A DNA stretch of 64,000 nt from Paramecium tetraurelia (GCF_000165425.1 NW_001799277.1:248001-312000); one strand, 5' to 3'; shown: positions 36,766 through 51,680, counted from the first letter of the stretch. Notes: a model not told the origin generated them from the letters alone. Made by a program: numbers and translations.

Positions 36766-38690
36766 ATGACCGCTCCTTCCTCATTTACAATTTTGACTTT
36801 CGGAGGTTTCATTCTTTTCTCTATAGCTGGAATTGCAATCTCCAACAAGTAAGAATTAAAACTATGAAGTTAAATCTATCAAACTACTTTGAAGCTGCTT
36901 CTGACCATAGTGTTAGTCGTGAAGATTTATGAATTTTTCTCCAAAAGCAAAAATGAGAAACCAGTTATGATTAAGTCACCATAAAAGCAAATCAATTTTA
37001 GTGCATTCGAAAGGAATTAAGAGTTCATCAAATAGCCAGAATATCGTGGTATTTGATTATTGTAATCATTAAGTGCAATAATCGGAAATGATTAACACTC
37101 AAACAGAGTCTGTTGAAAGACAAGTCCCTAAAGAGAGAGAAAGAATCTTGAGTAAGGAGCAAAGAAAAAATAATATGAAAATGCGTAATATATTTGATCG
37201 TTATTATTGCAGATTTTATGTAAGACAGAGACAATGAGGAATGGCCTATGCAATTTAAAAATGGCACTTATAGACAGTATTATCCGGATGATACTCGATC
37301 ATAATATAGTTTGGCTCAAACTTAGTCGTATTAATAAATTCAAACACTGGGTATGAGCACCTATAATAGTAAACAATAACATGGTACTCCAGATTATGAA
37401 ATTCAATAGAAGAGTAAGAATTCAGAGGTGATCTTATCTAAACTCATAAAAAAAATGAGTGATGCTCATCAAAAGGCAGAAGAACTATTTATGAATTCAT
37501 TTATTCCCACATTTGTTCGAGAATTTTAGGATCATCTCGTTAACGTGAATAGAATGATGAAGGAACATTTTCAACAGAAAATAATTGAAATTGATATCTT
37601 CTTTGCCAATAAACCCTATGATATTAATTCCAATAAACATGAGAAGTCTATTGGACTCAAAAGTGTCACTATGGAGGATGTGTTCTTTCTCAAGAATAAA
37701 ATTAAAAGTAAATCAAGAGAACCGGTAAAAGCACCAGCTAATGTTGAGAAATTTGCAAAAGAGAAAGCAGAATTCATTAAGGAATGTGATCTCTTGGAAT
37801 TGTTTTGCAATATTTTAGATGTGTCTCTCATCAACAGAAAAATAATTAATGATAAAAAACTATTCTTGACCAAATTAATCGATTTTTCAGAACACAATTG
37901 TAAACCAAAATATCTCTCTGATGGTTTGAATGAGAAAATAGTTAGCGATTATGAAGTAAGATCTTATTTATATGGAGTTACTCTTTACTGTCTTTATCAA
38001 TGTTCTCTTAAAATGTATAAGATATGAAAAACAAAAATATAATAAGGAAAATAATGAACTAAATCTAAATGCATGGAAATTTATTGAAGTCAGCTTAATT
38101 GGACTTGAGAGTCTAGGAAACACTGAATCTGCACCTCACAATGTAGCCTCAAATTAGAATGAATCTTCAAATCAAACACAAAAATAAACTGAATAAATTA
38201 AGTAAAAATATATACATTTTTAAATTAGGAATCTAATTATCAATCAAAAATTAGAATAATATGTTTCTGAACCTTAATTTCATTATTACAGTGATTGCAT
38301 AGTCAAGGCGTTAACTAAGGATAAGGAGATTAAGACATTCAAGTAGGAGTACGTACTGTATACTCCAAGAGTAATAAATTTGGTTATTGATCTTAGGATT
38401 AAAACTCATTGTTTTGTTTAATAAGCTATTATTTACTTCATTTGTTGAATGTTCCCAAATAGCATTGGTAATAATTGTAATAGATGGGAAATGGATTAAA
38501 AAATGATTAAATGCTTGATTAGAATGGCCAAGGATTTTTCATATTTAGTAGCAAATGTGTGATTTAATTATATAAATTATAATTTAAAAATATATATGAA
38601 TCTAAGATACTGTTGAGGGGGTCGATAAAATCCTGTGTTTTCATAGATCCGCAGTCGTAATCAGATAGAATGAGATCTTAGCAAATTTGA
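36766..38690 (+). CDS. TMEM209-like membrane protein
   Basis: Up to 600 aa with introns 36849-36869, 37049-37073, 37185-37212, 37956-37977 and 38372-38397. Two N-terminal membrane segments (ILTFGGFILFSIAGIAI; LKLLLTIVLVVKIYEF) are followed by a long soluble part. FIPTFVREFQDHLVNVNRMM and PRDQNSLFCLISYYLLHLLN resemble the C-terminal region of TMEM209, a nuclear-envelope protein (the latter like GRNNMFHTLLMFLYIIK). The exact 3' end is unsure: TGA at 38688-38690 is the first in the chosen frame, but another frame ends at 38562. The family call is tentative. Confidence 0.65.
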
Positions 38691-38693
38691 TTT

Positions 38694-40609
38694 ATGTCGT
38701 AAGTTAATTACCTCAATTAATGATTGGATTTTGATTAGTTTAGCAAATAGATATTATTACAATATCTACTTAAGGTTTCAGAATAACTATCATATTAACA
38801 TTACTGTAAATCTAATTTTGGGACAATTCCTAATTTTAGTTTGATCAAATAGGGATCAAGGTATTTGGTAACATGGGTGCTGCATAAGTATGGCATTTCT
38901 TATGGGATTACTTCCAATGAAATAATTTCACATTCTCAGAAGCATGTACCTTCCATTAATCGACTGCAGGATACAGGACTAATAGTATTATTGTAATAGA
39001 TACATAAAATTTAATGTATACTCTTTTCATACAACATCTCCTTTATTCCATCAAGAAGTAATATATCATTATTGCTTGTTTGATTCAAACTATTTCGACC
39101 ATCTTATTTTCAGGAAACCTTTCTACATATATTGGTCTGTCCCTTATAACCATTTAGTTTAGCTATCAATTAGACTCTAAAATTTTGCATCCAGGTAATC
39201 ATAAGAACTTTCATCACTATTATATATTAATGTTATAGGATTACCTGTCTACATTCTTTATGTAATCTTATTAATCTATCTATCGATATCCTAATTATTT
39301 GAATTATCTTAATAATAGTATATTTGGCAATTAATGAACTGGACGCTTAATGGTTGCTAGCAATCTAGATTTTGGCTCTCTCTTGTTGTGTTACTATTCT
39401 GTCCTTGATTGTATAATTAGGATATTACTAAGTCCCTTTTGGGATTCAGATCAAAATCAGTGATACTAATAGTTGTTAAATCAAAATATATAAGTAGAGA
39501 GACTTTAGTCTAATGATATCGTTTATAATAATTAGTGTTCATTATCGCTTCAATTTCATTTTTCATATTACCATATTAATTAAAACAATTTACATGGAAA
39601 AATTCCCTTAATTATGTAAATTATTCGTTTATAAGAGATCTCTCGATCTTCTCACCTATAATTAGGAGGATATATCCCAAACACTGTGTCAATTCCAATA
39701 ATCTTTTTTCAAGAATCAAACAGCGTAGACCTAGATAAATGAATTAGTCTCTACCACATTAAATAAGAATTCCAACTCTCGAACAAGATAATCCCTATTC
39801 TTAAGAATAGAGCGATAAAAATATCAAAAGTTACCTCTAGCCATTAAGGAATGCAGTCGCTAAAATCACAGAATAGAGATAAGAACAATAATACAGACGT
39901 AAATCAACTTATGGATAGCTATTTGGGGAAATGACCAAAAAAGAAATGGGCAATCTTCCCACCCTCGTTGAATAACATAAATAATTTAACAAAAAGGAAC
40001 TAGCCTTAACCAGTTTCGCATTGATGCTAGAGAGAAAACAAAGAAAAAAAACAACCAGAAAATTATCCAAAAGACTGTCCAAACAAGAATCGATTATTGG
40101 TATTAACTCTATCTAATATATTAGAATTTGACAATATGGAAAGACCTCCCTCCTGTATCACGCCTCCTAAAATAGTTCAAACACCAAAACCTCAGTTAAA
40201 ATCAAAAAATAAGTTGAAAAAGGAAATATATTTAAAAGACCAAGATTTCAAATTTGGGCATTTTCTAACAGGTAGATTGTAACAGAGTAAGAAATTACAA
40301 CCAGAACTCAATCATAAGATTCGATACCATTGTCAAACACAATCCTGTGCCTCTCTACCTAATGGACAACTTAGTTCTTTTGCATCATCTCCTAAAGTTT
40401 TGACAACCATCAAATCAAATACTTTGGCAATAATCCAAGATTTCAAGCTTACTTCTAGAAAATAAGTTGTCAGACCCTATACAAAACACAATACACTTTT
40501 GTTAAAATAAATTTAGTAGACATTTGAAATGAAACCATAAAATAGAACAAATAAACATTCGATAAAATATACTAAAATTATGTCTGAAAGCAATTAATAT
40601 ATTTATTGA
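38694..40609 (+). CDS. multispan membrane protein with basic cytosolic tail (5' end uncertain)
   Basis: After a poorly resolved N terminus (ATG 38694, introns likely near 38699-38738 and 38815-38850), hydrophobic segments appear (IIIACLIQTISTILFSG; LPVYILYVILLIYLSI; FWLSLVVLLF; then LMISFIIISVHY). A cytosolic C-terminal half follows that is very basic and Q/S-rich (LERKQRKKTTRKLSKRLSKQ, PPSCITPPKIVQTPKP). Likely introns include 39856-39883 and 40099-40123. A TGA near 38928 falls in the best N-terminal frame, unexplained. The family was not recognised. Confidence 0.5.
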
Positions 40610-40755
40610 GAGCATTTCATATAAGTATTTTTAATCACCCAAAAGAGGGTTTTCTGATAAACTAAAAATTATTTGTATCTTTCGACCTACAGGATAAAAT
40701 CTAATGAATTGAATGAGGAATATTTGATCTTAATCTATCTGTTAATATGGGTTTC

Positions 40756-42341
<1,586 letters not shown>

Positions 42342-42477
42342 CAACAAATCTGTTAAATTATTTATATTATGAACCAATAAATTAATTATTATAATAACAA
42401 ATTTTTCAGTTTCACATATCAAGTTCCAATTGAACTTATATACAACAATAATAATAATTAAATAACTTTACATAAAT

Positions 42478-43984
42478 TCAATAATTATGAGACTGTGCTT
42501 ATTGTTTATCCCTGTTTAAACATCCAAATGCTGAAAATACTTTATCCATGAATCCCAACTCCTCTTATCTTGGCTATTGCCCTTAGATTTCTCTTAACCC
42601 CTGAGCCATTTATTATCTTTAGGAAAGTCTGCTGACTCTGGCCTTAAATTCTTCCTCCTAATTGTAATTAGAGGAGGCAGTCGATTTACCATTATTACCA
42701 TTATTGTTGCTGTTATATTGAGAAACATAATTAGAGGATTTAGATAGGGGTTTTAATTCAGAGTTACTATTTTGGTTGGGTCCTTTAACAAATGATCTTG
42801 TTATGATATCATCATTTTATGGAGAGATCGATCGATTAGAATCGTTGTTTTTATCTTCCTTACACATGTAGGATCTGAGATCAATTCCATAGCTTTTGTA
42901 GAATTTCTTCATCCATGGATGTTCAAAGATCTAATTCATTGACAGTCTCTCGATTGGGTTCTACTTGAGTATTCCTTATATCAATTATTTAGCTTCAAGT
43001 GATAATGTTAGATCGTATTCAATTGGTGTCATCTTGATGATGTTGTTGCACTTTTCATTTTCAGTTCTCCCCTTGAATGGAGCAAATCCATGGATTAACT
43101 CAAATAACAAGATGCCCAAACACCAAATATCTAGTGTGAAACTATAGGGTTGATTGGTCAGCATTTCAGGAGCCATATAATCTAGAGTGCCACAGAAGGT
43201 TCTTCTGACTCCATTTTATGTGGTCTCGGCTGACCAGCCAAAATCACAAACTTTAATATTTCCTTGTTTGTCTAGCAATAGATTTTCAGGTTTGAGATCT
43301 CTGTGTATGATATTTTTCTTGTGCAAGTAATCTATTCCCAAACAAGTCTGGAAGAAGTAGACGAAGGCTTCATTTTCTGGGAGTCTTCTTCTTTTCCTTA
43401 TATAACTAAACAGACTTCCATTCTCTTAAAAATATAGGATTTTATTATACCTGCTAATTCTAATATAAGAAATACATTTTCTTTGTCTTCAAAATAGTGA
43501 AATAGCTTGGTTATATGTGGATGTTACAATCTTCTTTGAATTTTAATTTCTCTCTTAAGATTTTCAACAGAACAATACTCGAATATTTGTTTTTTGTTCA
43601 TCTATGTTCAATGATAAACGTTACCACTTTCATTGCATACATTTGCCCATTCTGTTTGTCCTTGACCAATTTGACACAACCATAACTACCTTTACCCAAT
43701 TCCATTTTATTATCCTTGATTATTATTTCGAAGTCCTCTGGCGATCTGCGAATGGATTTCAAGGTGGATGCAGAGTCATTCAGTTCAGTTATACTCTTTC
43801 CTTTGACGGGATGGCAATTATTCTTATGTGATAAAGTCCTATTGAATTATCGATTCTCAATATACCAATCGGTGTCTCTGCATTTCTGGGAACAATACTT
43901 CATATTCTAACAATAAGAACACGAGTAGATTGCATTGCTACCGGTGGTGTTGATACAATATTTATATGAGCAGCCTTAATTCAT
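42478..43984 (-). CDS. MYND zinc finger fused to an Aurora-like Ser/Thr kinase
   Basis: 485 aa with introns 43602-43624 and 43425-43450. Residues 4-60 form a MYND-type finger: paired Cys as C-x4-C, CSYC, YCSQKC, then HKNNC. A short linker leads to the kinase: [33 protein letters not shown] and [15 protein letters not shown]. The DFGWS and RRT-x-CGTLDYxxPEM motifs are Aurora hallmarks. The C-terminal tail of about 150 aa is S/N/Q-rich. An N-terminal MYND finger is not part of standard Aurora or PLK architecture. MYND fingers bind proline-rich peptides, so it may recruit partners; that is inference. Confidence 0.93.
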
Positions 43985-44016
43985 TTAATAAAATATAATA
44001 ACGCATTTAATTTATA

Positions 44017-45153
44017 TCAATTCATGCAAAACTTTCCCATTGAAGCTAACTTCGACTTAGTATAGGCTGGAGTAGGCAAATCATTCAGATTCATTCCCAA
44101 TTATTTAAGTATATAAGGATTCTGGGTCTGATTTGGATTCGGATTAGTAAGTGGATTATATAATTGGTTTTACTCCGAAACCACACTCCGAACAGGTGTT
44201 GAGATCTAGCTTATCAAATTCTCTTACATTGGTTTGTCTCTCAGTGTTCTACCAATAGACTGAATTAGCCTGTTGATAGCCATTCAATTTCACCTCATTT
44301 CTGTTCTGTCTTCTCTTCTGTTATTGTTCTTGCAACTGAATCGAAAGTATCGAACTGTACTTTTCCTTAGATACATCTTCCAATTCCTTCTAATATCTGT
44401 ATAGCTTCTCATCTTGCTATTACTTTTCCAAAACATTTTTAGAGATGATGTCATCTAACCCTTGCTTCGGATCTCTGTAATTTTCCAAATACATTGCCTA
44501 TAATTATTGCTGTCTGTTTTGGACATTCTGATAGTACTTTTAATATATATAACTAATTAAGTACTTATTTGTAATTGTCTAACTTCCTTTATATTTTTGT
44601 ATTCTCTTGATGAACTTATTCCTAGTAAACCGCCTAGTCAAACTTTTTATAATTCATTTCATTCATCTTTTTAATCTACACCTGACCGTATTATTGATCC
44701 TGCACTTTTCGATAATAATCTTTCTTTTATTTTTCAAAGGACTCAGCCATTGTTTGCCCTTGCTTTGCAGTGTCAATGATTTGTTATTCAATCTATTATC
44801 TTTCTTATCTCTATCAATATAGATAACATTACTAGTTATTCTTGATTGATTCTTTAATTAGTTAGTGAATTTTCATACCATTTTGATAAATCCTTCCTGA
44901 TAAACTACTTGTTTTGTCCTTCCATGAGATATTGCATTTCTTTTTCTTTCCTCAAATTTTCCAAGTATAAGAGTTCCTCCCTTTATTTTTGTGTTGTTAG
45001 AGATCTCTTTCTCCTCTCCATTTCCAACTATTGGTCCTAGAGTTACTACTTAAGAAGCTCCTATTACACCAATCTGAAATCCCTTGCTTGATCATGCAAT
45101 TAACGATTCACATCATATTCTCTATAATCATCATATTTGATAGGCAAAATCAT
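44017..45153 (-). CDS. coiled-coil protein
   Basis: 350 aa using introns of 22, 28 and 34 nt (the last, ending near the Q/N-rich C terminus, is the least certain). The N-terminal 230 residues are nearly all charged/Gln helix (e.g. QLEMERRKRSLTTQKQREEL), typical coiled coil. The C-terminal part is disordered and ends NPNPNQTQNPYILKQLG and NDLPTPAYTKSKLASMGKF. There are no membrane segments. Its ATG is 35 bases from the divergent start of the giant coiled-coil gene, so they may share a promoter. A basal-body or axoneme role is only a guess from neighbour and composition. Confidence 0.75.
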
Positions 45154-45188
45154 ATTTTAATAATAAAATTTTGGTTCCTGCAATAATA

Positions 45189-48100
45189 ATGGATCCAGCC
45201 CCTTCATTTAGGAACAACTCCGACCAGTAAATGCGAGATGTCCTATAACTGAATCAAAAGCATCAACTTCGAAGTTACAACGAGGATGTCGCAATGATCC
45301 AGTAAGCAAAGGATGCCATAGTATTGTTCCCCACTTATTTAAGTATAGACTTCAAGTGTGCACATGAACAATCTGTTGAAGGACAGGAAAGATCAATACG
45401 ACATCGTATTGACTTAGCGGAAGTACCTTTGGAAACAGGAAGAACAAGTCTATAATGAAATCGATCAACTCAGAGATAGTCATAGAAGATATCAAGAGAG
45501 TGTGAATCGTTATGGAATTCGAAATAACAATTTGGAAGCAGAAATACAGAGTAAGTTTGAGTAAGTGAATTCAAAACTTAATTTCATTTAAGAGGAAAAG
45601 AAGCAAGTCACTAAAAACTTCAATCTAATTTAACAATCTTTAGTGAACAGCAAATCTAAATTGTCTAGTAATGGGCAATTTGTTATTGAAAGCAATCAAC
45701 AATATGACAAATTAGTAGATTTCATACACAAATAAGAACAGAAGGTTAAATATTTAAAGAATGATCAAACTAATTTAGCTATTAATTAACTCATACCATT
45801 TGACTCAAAACTCCAATAAAGTATGCATATCAAATAAATTTTATTCAGTGGCTCAAGACACATATGAAAAACAGCAAAAATATGTTTATTAAGGAACTAA
45901 GTTCTAGGGAAATGAATTGCAAAAAATAGCAGCATTTAGCACCTTGAGAAAGAAGATTGAATAACATGTATAAAAAAAGGGATTCCAAGAAGTCATCTTG
46001 GATTTACCATTCAAATTAGATGAAAAATATCAGAAAGAAAACACTAAAGCAATAGCCTACGATTCTACACTACAAGAACTGGATGAATTCAGAAATGACT
46101 ACATTGCTAAGGGAGGGAATGATCCTAAATTTCTAAAGGAAATCAATGAATTGGAGAGATAATATAAGGAGAATCACCCTCTTGGAATCTTTGATGCCAA
46201 TAATTAATTGAGTCACCCTAAGAGCTAGGATTAAGTATCTTAGAATCCCATATTCACTTATTTACCTCAACAGTATCAGAAGGATATCTTAGATTTGGAG
46301 TTCAAACTCTAAGAATAGAAAGAGGCAGATCTGAAGAATCCATAGATGAACAAATAACTGTTAAGATCCCAATTAAATGTGAGTGATTCAAGCAAGGTTG
46401 ATGAAATCATATTGGAAAATCTCAGATTCGAAGAAAGTGAATTACTATTGAAATCTAAGAATAATGAATATTACAAATTGAAATACAATGAAATTCAGAA
46501 ATTAAAGTAGATTCATGAACGTAATTATCTGGAGAAGAAAGTGCAAGAGTAATTGGCTTTAAGGTAGATTGAAGATGACATGTTGAATTTTAAAGAAAAA
46601 GGATAAACGAAGTTGACTTATTTATAGTAGTTATAGTAAGGTATTGGCACTAGACCTTTGTTTTATGATTAAGACACTGGATTTGTAGTGAGAATTGACT
46701 TTGTCAATAAGTTACCAATTTGTTATGATTTTGTCAAAGTAGGTTATGGCATATTTATTAAAAAGTATTGATTTTTTCAAATATTTGATAGTGTGGATGA
46801 GCCCAAGGTAATAATGAACACGAACTAACATGAGTGTGTAAATGAGAACATATACTCTAAGAAGTGTGTGATTTAAGAGAAATTCGTAGAGAGGAATCAT
46901 GAAATCTTCAGAGATACATATCTCTATATAGTGTTATGGTGTTTCAGTCAAGATTTCGGTAGTGGTATGGTTCCAATATAGGTTGGTTGGTCAATCCATA
47001 AACTATTCGATGAGGAGAAACTAATGTCAGGAGGGTACTTGCTGCCCATTTACAATTCCAGCTTTACATTTGAACTTTAGAGATTGCCTGAAGTTTAAGA
47101 AATTAAGATTGGATTGAGGATATGTCTACCAGGAGATTAGAATTTGGATTTAGATAATAAAATAATGAGTCTGATGGATTATAAAGTACAACCAGTTCAT
47201 TTGAAAAAGCCAGAGTTAATTGATTAGGAAAGATAAAACGTATTCAGAGAATATAAAATTATTCCACTGCCTGAAGAATACATTCAGGTTAGAACAAATG
47301 ATACTAAATTATGGCAATCTGAACTCCCTCCTAATGTTTATAAACTGATCGATTATAATTTTATGAACGAGGAGGAAGTAGCCTTAAAGTAATAGGAATA
47401 GGAGTACGAAGAAAGGAGAATGAATAGATTAAATCGTCCCAAAAGAAGATTCATGGGAAAGTAAGGTACAATAGCAAGAGGTTCTTCAGAGAAAAAAAAG
47501 ACTATGCTTACATTCAAGCAAAGGTTAGCCTTGAAAAAAGGGGCAGTTACACCAGCAAGCACAAAGGCTAAACCTACAGAAAAAGAATAGTCATCAAGAC
47601 CATAAAGCAAGGCAGATATTTCCAGGAAGAAATTGGAGGAATCTACTACTACTAGAGTGTAAGAAAAATAGAAAAGTGCTTTGATTCCAAGTAAACCAAG
47701 AAAGTTGATGTTCAAATTAAGATCATTGTCTCAAATTTATGTTGGGGGTATCACAACATTGACAATGAAGTTAGCGCTCTTCTAAGGTATTCAATTATTA
47801 GATGATGATGATAAAAATATGTGTGTGTTTAGTAAGGAATTAGAACCTGATGAAAAGGGAGACAATTACATTAATTTTAATGAATCATTTACATTTGAAT
47901 TGAATCTGACTCAGTACTTTGAAGATTATGAAGAAAGTGAGATTTTGAGCACATTTTTATTTATAGCTATTTTTAAGGAGGTAACTAACTTATTTGGATG
48001 GCATGCAATTCAAGCCTTTGATACTTCTGATGAACATTTCAAAGTAAAAAGTGGTATCTATTATGAAAATTTGTATGGACCACCAGGACAAGCTCCACCT

Positions 48101-49814
48101 TTCAATTTCAATAAGGCAAAGCGATTGAATACTCAAATTAATTTTATCATGATGCAAGACGATGATCGTGTATTATAATTGCCAACCATTGATAATTATA
48201 AACTTGATCAAAAATGTAAAATTAATTTAATATATAATTTTAGTATTAACAGAAGAAGACAAAGAAAAGAGAAAGAAAATATATTCAGTAGCTAATCCTA
48301 AATGGAATACTCAAATACGTTTAGACATCTCATCTTTTAGAAACTTCTAATCAAAGGATGAATTTATAATGAAAACCATTGTTATCGAAGAAGAAAATAT
48401 TATTATTGATGCCATAGATAGATAATGCATAAAATTCGATCAAGTCTAATTATTTGAGGGTACAGGCAAAGGTGAATTTATTGCTAATCATTTAATAATA
48501 TTGAGGATTGGTACTAGATATTTAGTGGATACTTTCACGACTACTTTTAAAAAGTTAAATTATCTGTTTAGTTTCTTCATCAAATAACAAATTGTCGGAG
48601 TGTGTAAATTCCCTCTCTTTTCAGCAGGAGGAGCATTAAATGTAGGATCATAGAGATTGATGGTTCATGATCTAGATGATAGCGGAAAGATCGGTAAGAA
48701 AACGACTAAAGAAATGTATATTTTCATACAAGAAGAATAATTGAATCTGAAGGATATTGAGGAAACTCCCAAATATGCGCAATAAACTAAAGAATAAAAA
48801 ATTGTTAATAAGTAAGATTAGAGCAAATACTTGATTATTGAAATTGATCAACTAACAGATTACTTAAGTCAGGAACCAATTGACTTTACTATCTAGGTCT
48901 ATAATGGAGAGGAACCAGCCATGGATTCAGATGGAGTGATATGTGCATATACAAGTGTTACTCCTTTTTAACCTAAGCCAAATTATTCAGTTCCAATAAA
49001 CGAGGCAGTGTATTTTAAGATGCCAATAAATGCAATCATTGAAAGAAAGCAGGGCCTGGAAAATTATTAAGTTTTTATATCCTTTTCGGATTTAGGATGG
49101 ATTAGTTTTTAGTTATTTTTAAATGGAGAGTTAAACAGTTCTGATTTTGTTGGGAAATTATTTAGAGGCGATGTACCAGCCCCACCTGTTGATTACACTA
49201 ATATGAAGAAAATCAACACCAAGGTTTCCTACAATGTAAAGTACGATTTGAAACAAACAGAAGAGTTTAGAAATAGTTAAGTTGAAGAGAGATCAGGACT
49301 CATGAGAAGTGAAACTCAAAAGAATTTATAGTCAATACCAAGTGAATAGACTGCGAAAATACCATCTAGAAGAACGATGAATTCAAATGAAAATTTAGAT
49401 AAATTACAGATTATGTTGATAAATGTCAATGGATTTATAAACCAAAAAAAATTATAAGTGAAAGGAATTCTCATGATGGAAGGCAAGACATTATTGGATA
49501 AATATAACTAGTCTTGTTCCTTTAAGAGTGAGTTTATAGACAATGTAAAGAAGGTGGCATTCTTTAACAATGCTCGTTTTACATTTTCAGTGGATATTCC
49601 TACACTTTAAATGGAATCTTACTTATTTCTATCAATTTTTGATGAAAAGGAAACTGTAATTGCATGGTTTGGAAAGAGATTGGTATAGGCTGTTGGAAAA
49701 TTAAATAGAGGACAATAATTTGAATATCTTTTTGCTCCGCCTTTGATGAGACCGCCATTGGATCATTCACAAATACAAAACCTATAACAATCAATTTAAT
49801 TTGAAGTGAAATGA
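45189..49814 (+). CDS. giant coiled-coil protein with C2-like beta domains
   Basis: 1504 aa with introns 45321-45348, 45821-45848, 46765-46791 and 48216-48243. The N-terminal 480 residues are coiled coil. From about 500 on, beta-rich segments recur (VLWCFSQDFGSGMVPIQVGW, FTFELQRLPEVQEIKIGLRI, IYVGGITTLTMKLALF, NFNESFTFELNL, FLFIAIFKEVTNLFGWHAIQ), resembling tandem C2-like domains. The organisation is similar to CCDC17-like or other ciliary coiled-coil/C2 proteins, but I cannot fix the family. The middle carries a basic K/R/S linker. The next gene starts 25 bases after its TGA. Confidence 0.8.
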
Positions 49815-49839
49815 ATATATGATACATCACTATTAATTA

Positions 49840-51373
49840 ATGTTAAATTGGATTCTTTTATTAATCTCAGTTGTAGCAGTATATCTGTTAGTGAATCCTT
49901 TGGTCACCATGATGAAACTTAAAATGTAGTTTGGGAATGCTGTTTATTGCAAATATTTTCCAATTTTCGGAATTATATAGGTTTATCGAAAATCATTTAA
50001 ACTTACAGGTAATGTGCATTAATGGATTATGGACATTGTCGCTAAGCATCCAGAAGTTAAGTTTGTTGTTGCTAATTCAATCAATAAACCTGTGATATTT
50101 ATTATAGATCCCGAGTATTACAAACAGATATATCTCGACCATCATCTCGTGACCAAACATGATTAAAGTGGAATCAAGGAGTATAATTTCAATCACTATG
50201 AATAGCTTTCTACTTTCAGGAGGATTATTGTTTACAGAAGGACCTAAATGGAAATAACAAAGAAATTTAGTCGGTGATCATTTCCTTTTTTAAAAATTAA
50301 AAGCAAGGATTCCCATGATAAACCAGGTGGTCAAAGAGAAGATCAATGGCATGCCTGTTGCTGAAAAGATGTTTGAATTTATTTGTACCATAACAGGAGA
50401 GGTTGTAATTAGAAGTTTCTTTGGTGTAGAAGCAGAAGGATGGAAAATCAATGGAAAAGAGGCCTAAATTGAATTGGGATCGATTTTTGCAGCTTTCATC
50501 AAACTAAGGGTGACCAATTTCTTTGTCTACTTTAAGTAAAAGATTTTGGGAGTTAAATCTTGGTAATACTGCACTAAAAAAGAAAAGGAAATCATGGACA
50601 GAGTCACCAAAATAAAACAAGACATCAGAGAAGTTATTTTCAAAAGGAGAGACAAGATTAAATAACAAGGCAATTATTAAGGTAGTGGTGACTTTTTGGA
50701 TGTGTACTTAAAAATATTCATGGAATAAAATGTATATAGTTCTGACAGAATTGAAACTGATGAGATTGTTTCCCAATTTATCACTCTCTTTTTAGCTGGT
50801 ACTGACACCACCGGAGCCTTAGTTGCCAATTCATTATTATTCATATCTGAAAATAAACAATATCTACAAGAACTAAGAAACGAAGTCAACAATGTAATCG
50901 GAAATGGAGAAATCACTCCTGAGAATATCAATCAATTAGTTTTCGTAGAAAGTTTCTTAAAAGAAGTTATGAGACTTAAGCCATCTGTAGTGTATCCAAT
51001 TGCCAGAAAGGCTAAATAAAATCTATAGATTAAGGATCTTCATATCAAAGAAGGAACTATTCTACTTTTGGGTAATTTCTTGGCCAACCTCAATTCCCAG
51101 AATTATGATAACCCACTTGAATTCAATCCAAGAAGATGGTTACAACAACAACCAATCAAATAAGATAATGGCTTCATCAATATTCCTTTTGCTGCTGGAG
51201 GAAGAAATTGCATCGGCTAGCATATGGCCATGATCGAAGCTAGAATTATTTTAGCTTATCTTATTAGGAATTACGATATCGTTAGAAATCCATAAGTTCC
51301 AAAAGTTCAATGGCCATCAAGGGGAACTCAAACCTATATACCAGATAATGCCGTTCATCTTGTTAAAATATGA
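49840..51373 (+). CDS. cytochrome P450, copy 2
   Basis: 502 aa with one intron, 50181-50205, which restores GGLLFTEGPKWKQQRNLVG (C-helix WxxxR region). There is an N-terminal membrane anchor (WILLLISVVAVYLLVNPL). I-helix FLAGTDTTGALVAN, K-helix ESFLKEVMRL, FNPRRW and the heme loop IPFAAGGRNCIGQHMA with Cys ligand are all intact. It is a haem-thiolate monooxygenase in the ER; substrate unknown. It differs from copy 1 throughout, so the pair is not a recent duplicate. The gap to the upstream gene is 25 bases. Confidence 0.94.
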
Positions 51374-51680
51374 CATTTAACATATCATAATAAATACAAT
51401 CATTTTGTTTCCTCCAATAATATAAGACTGATCCATGTTCACCCTTATTAGAGAATAATCTAGATAATCCATATAACTTAGTCTTTTTTGATGATTCTTT
51501 TTTTAAATAAAACAATTTCAGTTTATTGACATTTTATATATATATATATAATTTTATATATATTTTCAAATACAGTTTTGAAGCAGGTAAATGTGTAGTA
51601 TGATGGAAGTATAATATAGAAATTTGAGATAAAGACTTTGATATATTAATAGACTCAAAATCAGGTTTGAAATCGTTTAA
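51374..51680. other. intergenic between convergent genes
   Basis: AT-rich, with a short TA repeat near 51536-51551 and no ORF of note. It holds the 3' ends of the P450 (+) and the zinc-finger gene (-). Confidence 0.6.

Noticed and set aside
47353-47715. 120-aa ORF on the minus strand in the standard code
   Set aside because: It lies opposite a charged, well-supported exon of the giant coiled-coil gene, with composition set by that exon.
51530-51560. TA-rich repeat as a telomere or IES boundary
   Set aside because: It is a simple TATA run with no G4T2/G3T3-type telomeric repeat and no flanking TA-bounded inverted consensus that I can support.
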